64,000 nt of DNA from Phycisphaerales bacterium PN19_bin_20 (GTDB taxonomy: Bacteria; Planctomycetota; Phycisphaerae; Phycisphaerales; UBA1924). Location: positions 47,212-111,211 of the forward strand of contig JAJOLK010000013.1 of NCBI GenBank assembly GCA_021173225.1, written 5' to 3'. Positions 38,917-49,039 of this stretch are shown piece by piece. Positions within the stretch are counted from its first letter, which is position 1, and each line of letters opens with the position of its first letter. Under the pieces are notes generated by a model. The model was given only the letters and a program-made list of their open reading frames with translations. It did no database searches and was not told the origin of the DNA. The translations under genes and the position numbers were made by a program.

Positions 38917-40893
38917 TCAGGTCAGTTGCAGTGAGGTAGCGTGATGCGGGACGGCGGCGTTGCGGGCCGCGGCACTCATCCCGCGCGACCACATCTCAAG
39001 GGTCAGGCACTTGAAGAAGACGTTGTTCCAGGCCGCCAGGCGGCTGGTCTGCTGGGTCATGGCCTGGGCGGCCTCGCGGCGGATGACGCCGGTCTGAACC
39101 AGGTACCCATCGATAAGGTCGTTGGCGTAGCGCTTGCGCAGGCTGTTGGCCCACTGTGTCACGGGCGGGTTGAACCCGCGTTTGGGGCGTGTAAAGATCT
39201 CGGGCGGCACGATGTCTTGGACGGCCATGCGGAGCCAGGCCTTGGTGCCAAGCTCGTGGTCGCCCGGGCGAGTCTTGCGAAGGCCTACGACGGTCTCGAT
39301 GAGCTTGTAATCGACCAGCGGCAGACGCAGCTCGACGGAGTTGGCCATCGAGAGGCGGTCGCCTTGGTTGATGCCGTTCTCGAGCAGATAGCCCTCGCAC
39401 TGCAGCTTGGTGAGCAAGACCTCTAACGAGGGCCTCGGCTCGCGGAAGGTGAAGCTCTCGGCGGGGTCGTAGCCGTCAACGCGCTGATTGAACTCGGGCG
39501 TGTACACGCGTGAGCGTGCCCAGCGGCCGATCTGGAAGGCCTCGTTGAGGTCCTCAAAGACCAGGCGGTTGGTATCGGTGTTGGGGGTGAGCCCGAGGGG
39601 GCGCCAGCCATGCACGGCACCGCCGAGGCGGAAGGCGAGCTCAACGAGCCCCCCGCGTGAGAGGTCGCGCGGGAGCAGCGACTCTCGCAGGCTGGTGCGG
39701 CGCGTCCTGCCATGGGCGGCTTTGTAGAGTGACTCTCGCAGTGCGCGGCGAGCCCAGGGATAGCCCCAGAACAGCTCGTCGCCGCCCTGGCCCTGGAGGA
39801 GGACCGGGCAGCCGTGCTCACGCGCGAGCTTGTTGAGCACGTAGTAGGCGTACCCGGTGATGTCGGCGATCGGGTCGTCCATGAGGACGGCGAGCTGCGG
39901 GAAGAACGCCGTCGCCTCGGACGGGTGGATCTCGACCTCGTGGATGGGCATCCCGAGCTTGCGTGCGAGCGAGCGTGCGCTGGCGCGCTCGTCGTTGGCG
40001 GGCTTGTCGGTCCACCCGATGCTGAAGGCCCGCATGATGCCGGGGTACTTGGCGGCGGCTAGGCACGCGATGGTCGATGAGTCGATGCCGCCCGAGAGCG
40101 CCACGCCGACGGGGACCTCCGAGCGGATGATCAGCTCGGCGACGCGCTCGAGCTCGGTGCGGATGGTCGGGCCGGGGTCGGCGTCGATGGGCGGTGCGTC
40201 TTCGAGGCGCCAGTAGCGTTTCTCACTGACGCGCCAGTGGTCCACGTCAATAGTCATGATCGTCGCGGGCGGAAGCTTGCGGACGCCCTTGACGGCGGTC
40301 TGCGGGTCGTGGACCCACTGGAAGTGCATGAAGTCGTCAACGCTGGCGGGGTTGAGCTCAAACCTGACCAGGCCCGAGGCCATCAGGGCCCGCATCTCGC
40401 TGGCGAAGAAGATGGCCTTGCCGCCGCCGGGCAGGTTGTGCTCGTAGAGGAACAAAGGCTTCTCGCCCACGCGGTCACGCACCAGTGTGAGGCGCTGACG
40501 GGGCTTGTCCCACAGCGCGATGGCGTACATCCCGCGCAGGTCGTGCACGAAGGCGTCACCCTTCTCTTCGTAGAGGTGGGCGGGCAGCTCGCAGTCGCTC
40601 TTGGTGTGGAAGCGGTGCCCGCGCGCGGCCAGCTCGGCACGCAGCTCGACAAAGTTGTAGACCTCGCCGTTGGCGATCAGGGCGATGGACTTGTCCTCGT
40701 TGTACAGCGGCTGCCACCCGCCGGCGAGGTCGATGATCGACAGGCGGCGCATGGCCAGCATGACGTGGGTATCTTCGTAGGTCCCTTCGCCGTCGGGCCC
40801 GCGGCGGAACATGGCGGCGTTCATGGCGCGTACGGCGGCTCTCTCGGCGGGGCCGAGTGGAACCGAACTGACGACGCCGCAGATGCCGCACAT
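38917..40893 (-). CDS. asnB: asparagine synthase (glutamine-hydrolysing)
   Basis: MCGICGVVSS N-terminal Ntn start; VALSGGIDSSTIACLAA; LLQGQGGDELFWGYPW. Confidence 0.93.
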   Translation of the reverse strand: MCGICGVVSSVPLGPAERAAVRAMNAAMFRRGPDGEGTYEDTHVMLAMRRLSIIDLAGGWQPLYNEDKSIALIANGEVYNFVELRAELAARGHRFHTKSDCELPAHLYEEKGDAFVHDLRGMYAIALWDKPRQRLTLVRDRVGEKPLFLYEHNLPGGGKAIFFASEMRALMASGLVRFELNPASVDDFMHFQWVHDPQTAVKGVRKLPPATIMTIDVDHWRVSEKRYWRLEDAPPIDADPGPTIRTELERVAELIIRSEVPVGVALSGGIDSSTIACLAAAKYPGIMRAFSIGWTDKPANDERASARSLARKLGMPIHEVEIHPSEATAFFPQLAVLMDDPIADITGYAYYVLNKLAREHGCPVLLQGQGGDELFWGYPWARRALRESLYKAAHGRTRRTSLRESLLPRDLSRGGLVELAFRLGGAVHGWRPLGLTPNTDTNRLVFEDLNEAFQIGRWARSRVYTPEFNQRVDGYDPAESFTFREPRPSLEVLLTKLQCEGYLLENGINQGDRLSMANSVELRLPLVDYKLIETVVGLRKTRPGDHELGTKAWLRMAVQDIVPPEIFTRPKRGFNPPVTQWANSLRKRYANDLIDGYLVQTGVIRREAAQAMTQQTSRLAAWNNVFFKCLTLEMWSRGMSAAARNAAVPHHATSLQLT

Positions 40894-41480
40894 GGTGGAA
40901 GGGGTCCGTTGAGTCTGATCCTGACAGGGCTCGGGCGTTGTTCGCGGGTGGTTTGCCGGAGGATGCCGATTTTCGAAGGCCCGGATGGTATCGACCGTGC
41001 GCGAGCGAGGCCCAAGGCGCGTGCGTGAAGAGATCGCAATCGGGGCGGAGTGCCCGCGCCGTCGCACGCGGGGTCTGTTCGGCTGCGCACGCGGTGCAAT
41101 GGTGGCTGGGGCCAATGGGAGGCCTTTGGGGGCCGTGGGGGCCGTGCGGGGCAGTGGGGGGCAGTGGAGGGCAGGGTGGCGGTCGGGGCGGCGGTCGGGG
41201 CGGCCCGATAAGCGCCGGTGGCGGACGCCGGGCGCAATTGAGGGCCCTTTGCGTGAGCGGGGCGGGTGGCAAGGCGCGTCTGGTGGGCTGGTGCGTCTGA
41301 TGAGTTGGCGCGTCTGGAGGGTTTGTGGGGCGGGGCGGCGCGCGGGTGCCGCTAGAGTTCATCAAACTGCCTGGCCGCAGGGACATTGGCTTTGCAGAGT
41401 GTTCACGCCCTGGCCCGCAACTGCAAAGGGCCGGCGGCGTACGAATGCTGGCAACTTAGAGCAGACAGGAGACTCTCGTG

Positions 41481-41933
41481 ATGAGCGCGAACAAGCTGGG
41501 GCGGAACACGTTGGTCGGGCGTTCGCGGACGCGCGGGCGGGGCGGCTTCTCGCTGCTTGAGATGATGCTGGTGGTGCTGATCATCGGCATCTTGATGGGC
41601 GTGGTGGTCATCTCGATGAGTGGGCAGACCGACGCCGTCCGCCAGACCGCCACGACCGCGAAGATGAAGCAGATCAAGACGGCCCTGGAGGGGTACCTTG
41701 GCCAGTACGGGACGTACCCGCCGACCGAGATGAGCCTGACCCCGCTGGCCACGGGCGTGAGCAAGCAGCTTGACCGCGTCCCGCTGGACGAGTGGAAGAG
41801 CGCGTTCTTCTACGCCTTTCCGGGCACGAGCGGGAACGCGGAGCGGCCGTACGACCTTAAGAGCCCCGGGCGTGACCGGCTGCTGAACTCTTTGGACGAC
41901 ATTGACATCTGGACGGTTGACCAGGGCAAGTAA
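41481..41933 (+). CDS. gspG: type II secretion major pseudopilin GspG-like
   Basis: GGFSLLEMMLVVLIIGILMGVVVISMSG...IKTALEGYLGQYGTYPPTE. Confidence 0.85.
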   Translation: MSANKLGRNTLVGRSRTRGRGGFSLLEMMLVVLIIGILMGVVVISMSGQTDAVRQTATTAKMKQIKTALEGYLGQYGTYPPTEMSLTPLATGVSKQLDRVPLDEWKSAFFYAFPGTSGNAERPYDLKSPGRDRLLNSLDDIDIWTVDQGK

Positions 41934-41988
41934 GCCGCTGGCGCGGCCATCGGCGGGCGAGCAGGACTGAGCAGGGTTAAGAAGAACG

Positions 41989-42672
41989 TTGACAAGGCCA
42001 CGGACCATCACGCGCTTGCGCCGGGGCACCACGCTCATCGAGGTGGTGCTGGCGGCGCTGCTGCTGTCGATCGTGGTGACGATGATCGTCTCGACGGTCT
42101 CGAACGTGACGCTGGCGGACATGCGCGGACGTCAACGGCTAGAGGCGCTGGAGCTGGCCAACCGCCTGCTGCTGCAGTTCCTTGACGACAAAGAGAAGAT
42201 GCCCGCCTCCAGCGCGCACATCATGCAGGGCATGGGCGCGTACCGCTGGGCCCTGCGCGAGACCCCGGTACGGATGGACTTCCCCGACGCCAGCGTTTTC
42301 ACTGTGCGTGAAGGGGCAACCTCAACGCGCGTGCTGGAGCAGACGGTGCTGCTGAGTGTCACGGTCTGGACCGGCGTGCCCGACGGGCTGGGCGGGTATG
42401 CCCAAGGTGAGGAGCTGGCGACGCTGGCGCGGGTCCACAACCCGATGAGCGCCATCACGCGCAACCCCGACGTGCTGCTACGTGCAACGAGCAACCCGGA
42501 CCAGCTTTTGAAGCTGCTGCTGCAGATGGTTGAGCAGGGCCGCGGGAGCGTGGGATCTGGTTCCGGTTCAGGCTCCGGTGCTGGTTCAAAGGGCGGCGGG
42601 AGTGGCTCGCGGAGCCAACCCTTCTCGGGCACGCGGCGAAGCGGGTCATCAGGTTCCAGGAGCGACAGGTGA
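41989..42672 (+). CDS. minor pseudopilin, GspI-like (TTG start)
   Basis: RRGTTLIEVVLAALLLSIVVTMIVSTV prepilin motif; Gly/Ser-rich tail. Confidence 0.65.
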   Translation: MTRPRTITRLRRGTTLIEVVLAALLLSIVVTMIVSTVSNVTLADMRGRQRLEALELANRLLLQFLDDKEKMPASSAHIMQGMGAYRWALRETPVRMDFPDASVFTVREGATSTRVLEQTVLLSVTVWTGVPDGLGGYAQGEELATLARVHNPMSAITRNPDVLLRATSNPDQLLKLLLQMVEQGRGSVGSGSGSGSGAGSKGGGSGSRSQPFSGTRRSGSSGSRSDR

Positions 42673-43781
42673 GCGTGCAATGCAGCGATCAGCGTGTGAT
42701 GCTTGGCGGTCAGGGCCCCGCGATCGCGCATGTCCGTGCGCATGTCCGTGCGCATGGCCGTGCAATTGGCCGGCGTGGTTTCACGCTGGTTGAGCTGGTG
42801 CTGGCCGCGGCGCTCTCGGCGATCATCGCGGCGGCGTGCGTGGGGCTGTACACGACTATTGCGCGGGCCGATGACATCAGCCGTCAGCGGACCGAGGCGA
42901 TCGTTGATATGTCGCGCGTGCACCGGGCGCTGCAGCGCGCGGTTCGCACGATGCTGCTGGACGACACCCCCCCTAAGCGTGACGAAACCCGCCAGGCCCG
43001 CATCGCGCTGATGGAAGCGGCCCACGGCCCGCGCTTTGAGCTGACGCTCATGCGCCCGCCTGTGCTGGGGCTGATCGCCGGGAAACCGATGGACCCGACC
43101 AGCCGTCACACGCCGATGGCCGGGGCCTTTGAGCTGCGACAGGCGCCGGCCCGCACGCGCGGCGGGCGCGCAGTTGACGACGGGCTTGAGCTGTGGTGGA
43201 CGCCCTACCCCCCGGGCACACGCGCGGCGCGGACCGGGGCCGACGGGACGGCCGAGGGCATGCTGGTCTCAGGCGGGCTGCGAAGCCTGGATATCGCGTT
43301 TGCCAAGACCGGCGAGAACAAGCAGCTTGACCGCTTCAAGACCGGCGAGATCACTGACTGGAACAACATCCCCGCGTTTGTCGAGGTCAACGTCGAGATG
43401 CTCGACGGGCAGAGGGCCTCATGGATGCTCGAAGTCGCGGCTCAGGGCGGCAGGATGCCCGGGACCGCCGGCGCTGGTGACAGCGATATTCCCATAGCAC
43501 TACTCGACAGGCTCAGGGCCGAGTCGGGCCCGAACGGGCCGGAGGGCACGGGTGCGGCCGAACCACGCACCGATAGCAGCGGCAAACCTCGCGACCCGCG
43601 CGGGTCCGACAGCGGGGCCGGCGGCGGCGGCCCGAGCGGCAGCAACGGCCCCGGGGGCGACGGGCGTCCACCGCGCGACCCCGCAGACGAAGCACGCCGA
43701 CTTGCCGAGGCCTTCGAGATGCTCAACCGTCTGCTGCAGCAGCTCGCTGGCGGTGGTGGCGGCGGCGGGGGTGACGAGTGA
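42669..43781 (+). CDS. minor pseudopilin, GspJ-like
   Basis: GRRGFTLVELVLAAALSAIIAAACVGLYTTIARADD; overlaps upstream stop. Confidence 0.7.
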   Translation: MSVQCSDQRVMLGGQGPAIAHVRAHVRAHGRAIGRRGFTLVELVLAAALSAIIAAACVGLYTTIARADDISRQRTEAIVDMSRVHRALQRAVRTMLLDDTPPKRDETRQARIALMEAAHGPRFELTLMRPPVLGLIAGKPMDPTSRHTPMAGAFELRQAPARTRGGRAVDDGLELWWTPYPPGTRAARTGADGTAEGMLVSGGLRSLDIAFAKTGENKQLDRFKTGEITDWNNIPAFVEVNVEMLDGQRASWMLEVAAQGGRMPGTAGAGDSDIPIALLDRLRAESGPNGPEGTGAAEPRTDSSGKPRDPRGSDSGAGGGGPSGSNGPGGDGRPPRDPADEARRLAEAFEMLNRLLQQLAGGGGGGGGDE

Positions 43782-44623
43782 GGGTGGCCCGCGGCTACGC
43801 GCTGGTGCTGGTGCTGATGCTGGCGCTGTTCGCCGCGGCGCTGGTCACGATCTTGCTGACGCGACGCGGGACTTCAACGGTGGCGGTTCGCGAGCAGTCC
43901 GACGCGTACGTGAGCCACCACATCCAGGCCGGGCTGCGCGAGTTCATCCCGATCTTTTTGCAGACCAGCCAGCGCAGCGATAAAGCGACGCTCGCTGGCG
44001 GGGTCATCGGCTTTGACCTTGAGTTTGACCAGGACTTGAAGATGGAGGTCCGCCTGAAAGACCTGGGCGGCGCGGTGCTGATGAGCCCCGACGCCGTCAC
44101 CAGCGTGCGTCTGGGCGTTATGGCCCGTGCGGGGCTTGACCTGCAGGGGCAGGGCCTGGCGAGCCTGGACCATTTGCGCGTCTTTGGCCCGCCGCGCGTC
44201 AGCCTGCACGGTGCGCCCGCGGCGGTGCTGGCGGCGGTGGCGCGCGGGGTTGATGAGAACGCCGACGGAGCGGCCTTCGCCCGAGCCGTGATCGACGCGC
44301 GCTCGGAGAAGAACATCGGCCAGGCCGACGTGCGGACGCTGGCGAGCAAGGCCAAGGTCGCCGGTGCGCGCCTTGAGCTGCTCGAGGCGGTCGTCGCCGC
44401 GGAGCCGAGTTATTGGTGGATCGAGGCGCGGGTGCTCAGCGGCCAGGGCAAAGAGATCATGCGTCAGGGCGGGTTCGCCAGCGGCGCGCTGTCGCCTGGG
44501 TTTGGCGTCTCCAGCGGGGCGTGGGTGATTGAGTTCTGGACCGACCTGCCGCGCGGGCGCCCGTTCGCCTCTGCGCTTGAGTCCAACGCCCAGCGGGCGT
44601 CGCGGCCGCCGGCGGCCAACTGA
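43778..44623 (+). CDS. GspK-like minor pseudopilin
   Basis: RGYALVLVLMLALFAAALVTILLTRRG; position in operon. Confidence 0.65.
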   Translation: MRVARGYALVLVLMLALFAAALVTILLTRRGTSTVAVREQSDAYVSHHIQAGLREFIPIFLQTSQRSDKATLAGGVIGFDLEFDQDLKMEVRLKDLGGAVLMSPDAVTSVRLGVMARAGLDLQGQGLASLDHLRVFGPPRVSLHGAPAAVLAAVARGVDENADGAAFARAVIDARSEKNIGQADVRTLASKAKVAGARLELLEAVVAAEPSYWWIEARVLSGQGKEIMRQGGFASGALSPGFGVSSGAWVIEFWTDLPRGRPFASALESNAQRASRPPAAN

Positions 44624-44849
44624 ATCCGGCTTGCGGCGGCGCGGGGCACGCAGCGGGGCCGGCCCGTCCCGGTACATGCTCTGCCGGGACGATTGACGCG
44701 ACTCGCGGGCTCAAGCGGCGAACAATGCCAGCACAGGGCGTACGCTGCGCGTGCGGGCGCCGTTGATTCGAGTCTTGATCGCAGTCTTGATCGCGGTGTT
44801 GAGCGCAGGGGCTTTGAGTGTTGGGCTGTTTAAGCGCGGAGTGTGTCAA

Positions 44850-45707
44850 ATGCACCGAGACCAAGCCAAACGATTGATCCTCCGGGTGCAGGCCGTCGCC
44901 GGCGTGATCGGTATCGGCGCCGTCGCCGCGGCGGTGGTGCCCGTGGCGGCACCGGGCTTTGAGCCCGCGCGCGTGCCCGAGCCGAAGGTCAAGGCCGCGG
45001 TCGAGCGTGCCGCGAGCGTGGAGCTAGACGTTTCGCGTCTGGGTGGCGTGCTGGAATCGATCGCCCCGCCGGTGACGGTGGTGGTGAAGAAGGATGAGCC
45101 GAAGATCGATGTGCCGCCGCCCCCGCCGCCGCCGCCGGTGTGGAAGTATCTCGGCGGGCTGTTCATGCCCGAGCGATCGCTGGCGATCGTGGTGGTCAAC
45201 GACAAGCAGCGGATGCTGCGCGTGGGCGACAAGGTCGATCAGACCGAGCTGCTGGCCATCAGTGAGAAGCAGATCACGATCCGCGAGGGCGACAGCGAGA
45301 AACGCATCGACCTTGCGCCGCGGCAGTCCGGCGCGCTGCGGATTGTCACCGGCGCGTCATCGAGTGCGGCGGGCGTGAGCCCGCAGATGCAGGCCGAGAT
45401 GGCCGCGCAGATGGCGACGCAGGCGGCCAACCAGCGGGCCATGCAGGGTCGTGGGGGCCTGACGCCCGAGCAGGCCGCGGCGCGTCTAAAGCACTTCAAC
45501 CGCTCGCCCGAGGAGTCGGGGAGGTCTGATGACAAGATGGCCCGCATCGAGCGCGTGGACATGATGCTCAAGAACGGGCGGGTCAACGACGATCAGGCCG
45601 CCAAGATGCGCGACATGATCGAGAGCGGTGCGGGCCAGGGCGAGGTCGAGGGCGTCATTGGCCCCGACGGCGCCAAGGGCCTCCAGCAGGAGGACCAGCC
45701 CAAGTGA
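44850..45707 (+). CDS. GspC/PilP-like periplasmic protein
   Basis: single TM, poly-Pro linker, YLGGLFMPERSLAIVVVNDKQRMLRVGDKVDQTELLAISEKQITIREG. Confidence 0.55.
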   Translation: MHRDQAKRLILRVQAVAGVIGIGAVAAAVVPVAAPGFEPARVPEPKVKAAVERAASVELDVSRLGGVLESIAPPVTVVVKKDEPKIDVPPPPPPPPVWKYLGGLFMPERSLAIVVVNDKQRMLRVGDKVDQTELLAISEKQITIREGDSEKRIDLAPRQSGALRIVTGASSSAAGVSPQMQAEMAAQMATQAANQRAMQGRGGLTPEQAAARLKHFNRSPEESGRSDDKMARIERVDMMLKNGRVNDDQAAKMRDMIESGAGQGEVEGVIGPDGAKGLQQEDQPK

Positions 45708-47689
45708 CCGTCGCGGCCTGCTTCATCCAGCGCGACGCCGGCGGCGCGGCGCTGCGCGCGGCGCGGTTTGTTGATCTGCGCGGCGAGCGCACGTGGGACG
45801 CGCCGAGCCTGGCGCGGACCCTTGATCAGCCCCGCGAAGTCATCGTTGCTCTGGCGCGCTGGATCAGCGAGCGCGTGAGCGCCTCACCGGGCAAGCCCGA
45901 TGTGCTGATGGTGCTCGACGCCGACGGGTCTGCCTGCGGGTGGCTGAGCACTGACAGCAGCGAGCAGCGCGTGGTGCGGGCCGCCGTGCGCGACGCGCTG
46001 AGCACCGACGAAGACGACTCGGCATCGAGCCTGGGCTGGATGAGCGGGCTGACCCCCGGCAGCGATACCAGCGTGCAAGCGCTGGTTGACGTGGCACAGC
46101 CCGCCCGGGGCGTGCGCGACGATCCGTCAGCGGGCAAACGCCAGCGCCTGGGGCTGCTGGCAGTAAGTGATCTGACCGTCCGCCTGCTGCTGGATGAGCT
46201 CGACGGTTTGGGCGTGCAGGTGCGGCGTGTGACCAGCGTTTGGCACGCGATGGCGGCGGTCAACGCGCCGGCATCAGCGGGCGACCGCGCTGAGGGTGCA
46301 GGCGTGGTGGCTGAGGACACGGTGCCCGCCAGCGCCAGTGTGATGCTCTTGGAACCGCAGGGCCGTCTGCTGTGGGCCTGGGCCAGCGGGCCAGGGCTGC
46401 TGTGCGCCGGGTCTATTCAGCTGCGGGAGTCGATCGATCAGGGCGGTGCCGAAGAGCGCGAGGCCGCGGCCAGCGCGCGCGGGCTGCGACTCTCTGGCGC
46501 GCCCGACGGCGACCCCGACAGGTCGGAGGATGGTCATGACGGCGGCGGTCGTGCCAGCTCTGGCCATGATGGCGGTCGTGACGGCAATCGCGCGGCAGCG
46601 CCATCCAGCGTGCTCGAGGTGACCCGCAGTGATGTGGGCCGCCTGGTCGCTGACTGGATGGGCTGGTCAATGCAGCTGGGCGTCAGCCCGCAGCGCATCA
46701 GTGTCGTCGGCACGCCGACCGTCACGTGCAGCGGGCTTGAGTTTGATCTGCCCGAGATGGCGGGGGTCGCGGCGGTGGCCGCTGGGCTGGGCAAGGCCTG
46801 GCCCGGCGCGTCGGTGCAGGCCGGCCTGAGCGCTGACCCGCTCGGTGACATGCTGCGCGTGCTGGTGAGCGCCGAGACCGAGGCCGAGCGTCTACCCGGG
46901 GCGGCGATGGCCGTCGACCCGCGCCTGAGCGTGGTAGATCTTTCAGCCCGGCCCGGGCGGTCTTCTCGTGCGCTGCACCTTTGGGGCGGGCTGGCACTGC
47001 TGGCGGCGGCCGTAGGCGTGGGCGTGCTGGGCTGGCGCATCGGTCGCAGCGGCGGTGATCTTCGCTTGGGCCTGAAGCTGGCGGGCGAGAACCGCGTAGA
47101 TCTGATGAGCAAGGCCGGCGCGCTGGGGGCCAAGGTCCCGGCTGATAGCCCGGACCCGGTGGCGGTGATCACCAGCCGGATCATCGCGATCCAGAACGAG
47201 CGCAAGGAGATGCGCGAGGAAGACCCGCTGCTGGCCGAGGCCGTGCGGTTCCTCAAGGCCGCTGAGGGTGTGCCGGACGTTCAGCTTCGCTCATTGAGCC
47301 TGAGCAGCCAGAACCTGGCGACCGCCGAGCTCATGGTCCCCGGCGGCGGCGACCAGGGGCCGACGATCCTTGACCGCCTGCGCGCATCTAGCACCGGGCT
47401 GGCCCGTCAAGCAAGGTGGGACGGGCGGACGCTGCGCGTTGAAGGGACACGCCGACAGTTCAATGTCATGGGCAAGTTTGAAGACGCGACGCCGGCGCAG
47501 CGCAAGGTGTTGGAGGTCGCGCCGCTGACCACGCCGGCTGGGCCTTCTGGCCTTGGGCCCGCAGGTGATCCGTCCGCTGGCTCCGCGACAGGTGTGCCGT
47601 CGGGTCCGTCGCCCAGCGCCCCAACCGACGCCCCAAATGGCACCTCGACTGGCACGCCGACGTCGCCGACCCCGGAGCCCCGGCCATGA
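45704..47689 (+). CDS. GspL-like (PilM/PilN-type) protein
   Basis: Operon position, long cytoplasmic part then single TM LWGGLALLAAAVGVGVLGW; overlaps upstream stop. Confidence 0.55.
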   Translation: MTVAACFIQRDAGGAALRAARFVDLRGERTWDAPSLARTLDQPREVIVALARWISERVSASPGKPDVLMVLDADGSACGWLSTDSSEQRVVRAAVRDALSTDEDDSASSLGWMSGLTPGSDTSVQALVDVAQPARGVRDDPSAGKRQRLGLLAVSDLTVRLLLDELDGLGVQVRRVTSVWHAMAAVNAPASAGDRAEGAGVVAEDTVPASASVMLLEPQGRLLWAWASGPGLLCAGSIQLRESIDQGGAEEREAAASARGLRLSGAPDGDPDRSEDGHDGGGRASSGHDGGRDGNRAAAPSSVLEVTRSDVGRLVADWMGWSMQLGVSPQRISVVGTPTVTCSGLEFDLPEMAGVAAVAAGLGKAWPGASVQAGLSADPLGDMLRVLVSAETEAERLPGAAMAVDPRLSVVDLSARPGRSSRALHLWGGLALLAAAVGVGVLGWRIGRSGGDLRLGLKLAGENRVDLMSKAGALGAKVPADSPDPVAVITSRIIAIQNERKEMREEDPLLAEAVRFLKAAEGVPDVQLRSLSLSSQNLATAELMVPGGGDQGPTILDRLRASSTGLARQARWDGRTLRVEGTRRQFNVMGKFEDATPAQRKVLEVAPLTTPAGPSGLGPAGDPSAGSATGVPSGPSPSAPTDAPNGTSTGTPTSPTPEPRP

Positions 47690-48273
47690 TCGAGCGACCG
47701 CCGATGCTTGGCGACGACGTGCGTGAGGAGCTGGTTGCGTCGGCGGCCTCGGCACAGCGGGCCAACCGCCCGCGCTACTTGGTGTACGCCGGGGCGTTAA
47801 CGCTGGTGCTCGCCTCGGGCTTCGCGCTGGCGCGGCTGTGGGAGCGGAGCGTGCTCGCTGGCGAGCTTGACACGACGATGGCCCTCAACACGCAGCTGGC
47901 GGCAAAGGTCGGCGAGCTTGGCGAGGCGCAGTCGATTGAGGCGATGCTCGGCGGTGCTGAGCGTCTCGCCCCCGACCCGCGCTTGCTTGGCAAGCTCAGC
48001 CAGTTGGCCAAAGACGCGGGCCTGACAGTGAACCAAGAGGCCGAGAGCGACGACTCGCGCCCGAGCCCCAAGGGCGTGGGCCGCAAGACGTACACCTTCA
48101 TGCTGGCCAACCAGCCGGCGGAAAGTGTGCTGGGCTGGCTCAAGAAGGTCGGCGCAGAGCACCCGGGCGTGCAGGTTCGCAGGTTTGAGATGCGACCCGA
48201 CCAGGGCACGCCCGAGGGCAAGCCCGCGTGGAAGGTCGATGTGGTGTTTACTCGATGGGAGCGCAAGGTATGA
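47686..48273 (+). CDS. GspM/PilO-like protein
   Basis: YLVYAGALTLVLASGFALARLW TM then small periplasmic domain; translational overlap. Confidence 0.5.
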   Translation: MIERPPMLGDDVREELVASAASAQRANRPRYLVYAGALTLVLASGFALARLWERSVLAGELDTTMALNTQLAAKVGELGEAQSIEAMLGGAERLAPDPRLLGKLSQLAKDAGLTVNQEAESDDSRPSPKGVGRKTYTFMLANQPAESVLGWLKKVGAEHPGVQVRRFEMRPDQGTPEGKPAWKVDVVFTRWERKV

Positions 48274-48887
48274 CGCACGCCAGAGTTTCAGCGGCGGTTG
48301 TCGGTGCCCTGATCGCCCTCGCGGGCTCCACGCTGGGGGGCCTTAGCGCGTGCGCCGGCCCGCCCGCGCGCGGTGAGGACGCGTCCGCGCGGCTGATGCG
48401 CGGGCTCGAGGTCGGCGCCAAGGCGCAGGAGCTGGCCCGCAAGGGCCGCACTGACGAAGCGATCGCCGCGTATCAGGAGTCAATTACGGCCTATGACCAG
48501 TACGCGCCGACGTGGTACAACATGGGCCTGCTGCTGATGAAGCAGGGTCGCAACGCCGAGGCCGCCACCGCCCTCGCGACCGCCGCGGAGCTTGACCTGA
48601 CCGACCCGCGCGCGCACACGGCCCTGGGCCTGCTTGCCCAGGACCTGCTGCACTACGCCGAGGCGGGCGACTACTACCGCATGGCGCTGGACCGCAAGCA
48701 GACGTACCTGCCCGCGCTGCGCAAGAGCGTGGAGGTTGACCAGCTTCTGGACCGCTACAGCGACACAACGCTGCAGAACATCCGCCGGGCGCTGTACGCC
48801 GAGACTGACCCGCAGTGGAAGGACTTTCTGCTGCGTCAGAAGCTCAAGGCCGAGGAACGCCTGGCCCGCGCCAGCGGCTCACGGTGA
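48270..48887 (+). CDS. TPR lipoprotein (pilotin-like position)
   Basis: LSACAGPP lipobox; AIAAYQESITAYDQYAPTWYNMGLLLMKQGRNAEAATALATAAELDLTDPRAHTALGLL. Confidence 0.75.
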   Translation: MTHARVSAAVVGALIALAGSTLGGLSACAGPPARGEDASARLMRGLEVGAKAQELARKGRTDEAIAAYQESITAYDQYAPTWYNMGLLLMKQGRNAEAATALATAAELDLTDPRAHTALGLLAQDLLHYAEAGDYYRMALDRKQTYLPALRKSVEVDQLLDRYSDTTLQNIRRALYAETDPQWKDFLLRQKLKAEERLARASGSR

Positions 48888-49039
48888 GCACGACCAATGC
48901 CCGGCGAAAAGCGCAGATCTGTGGCTGGCAGTAAGAACGCCCGGAAGAGCGTTCTAAACTCGCGTGAGCTTCGTGCGAGCACGCACGCTCGCCAGCTCAG
49001 CGGGCGGATATCAACGCTGGTTTCAACTTCTTAGGGCGG

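Noticed and set aside
37497-38939. 480-aa plus-strand ORF
   Set aside because: Antisense to the SDR gene and overlaps the MBL gene end; no domain pattern.
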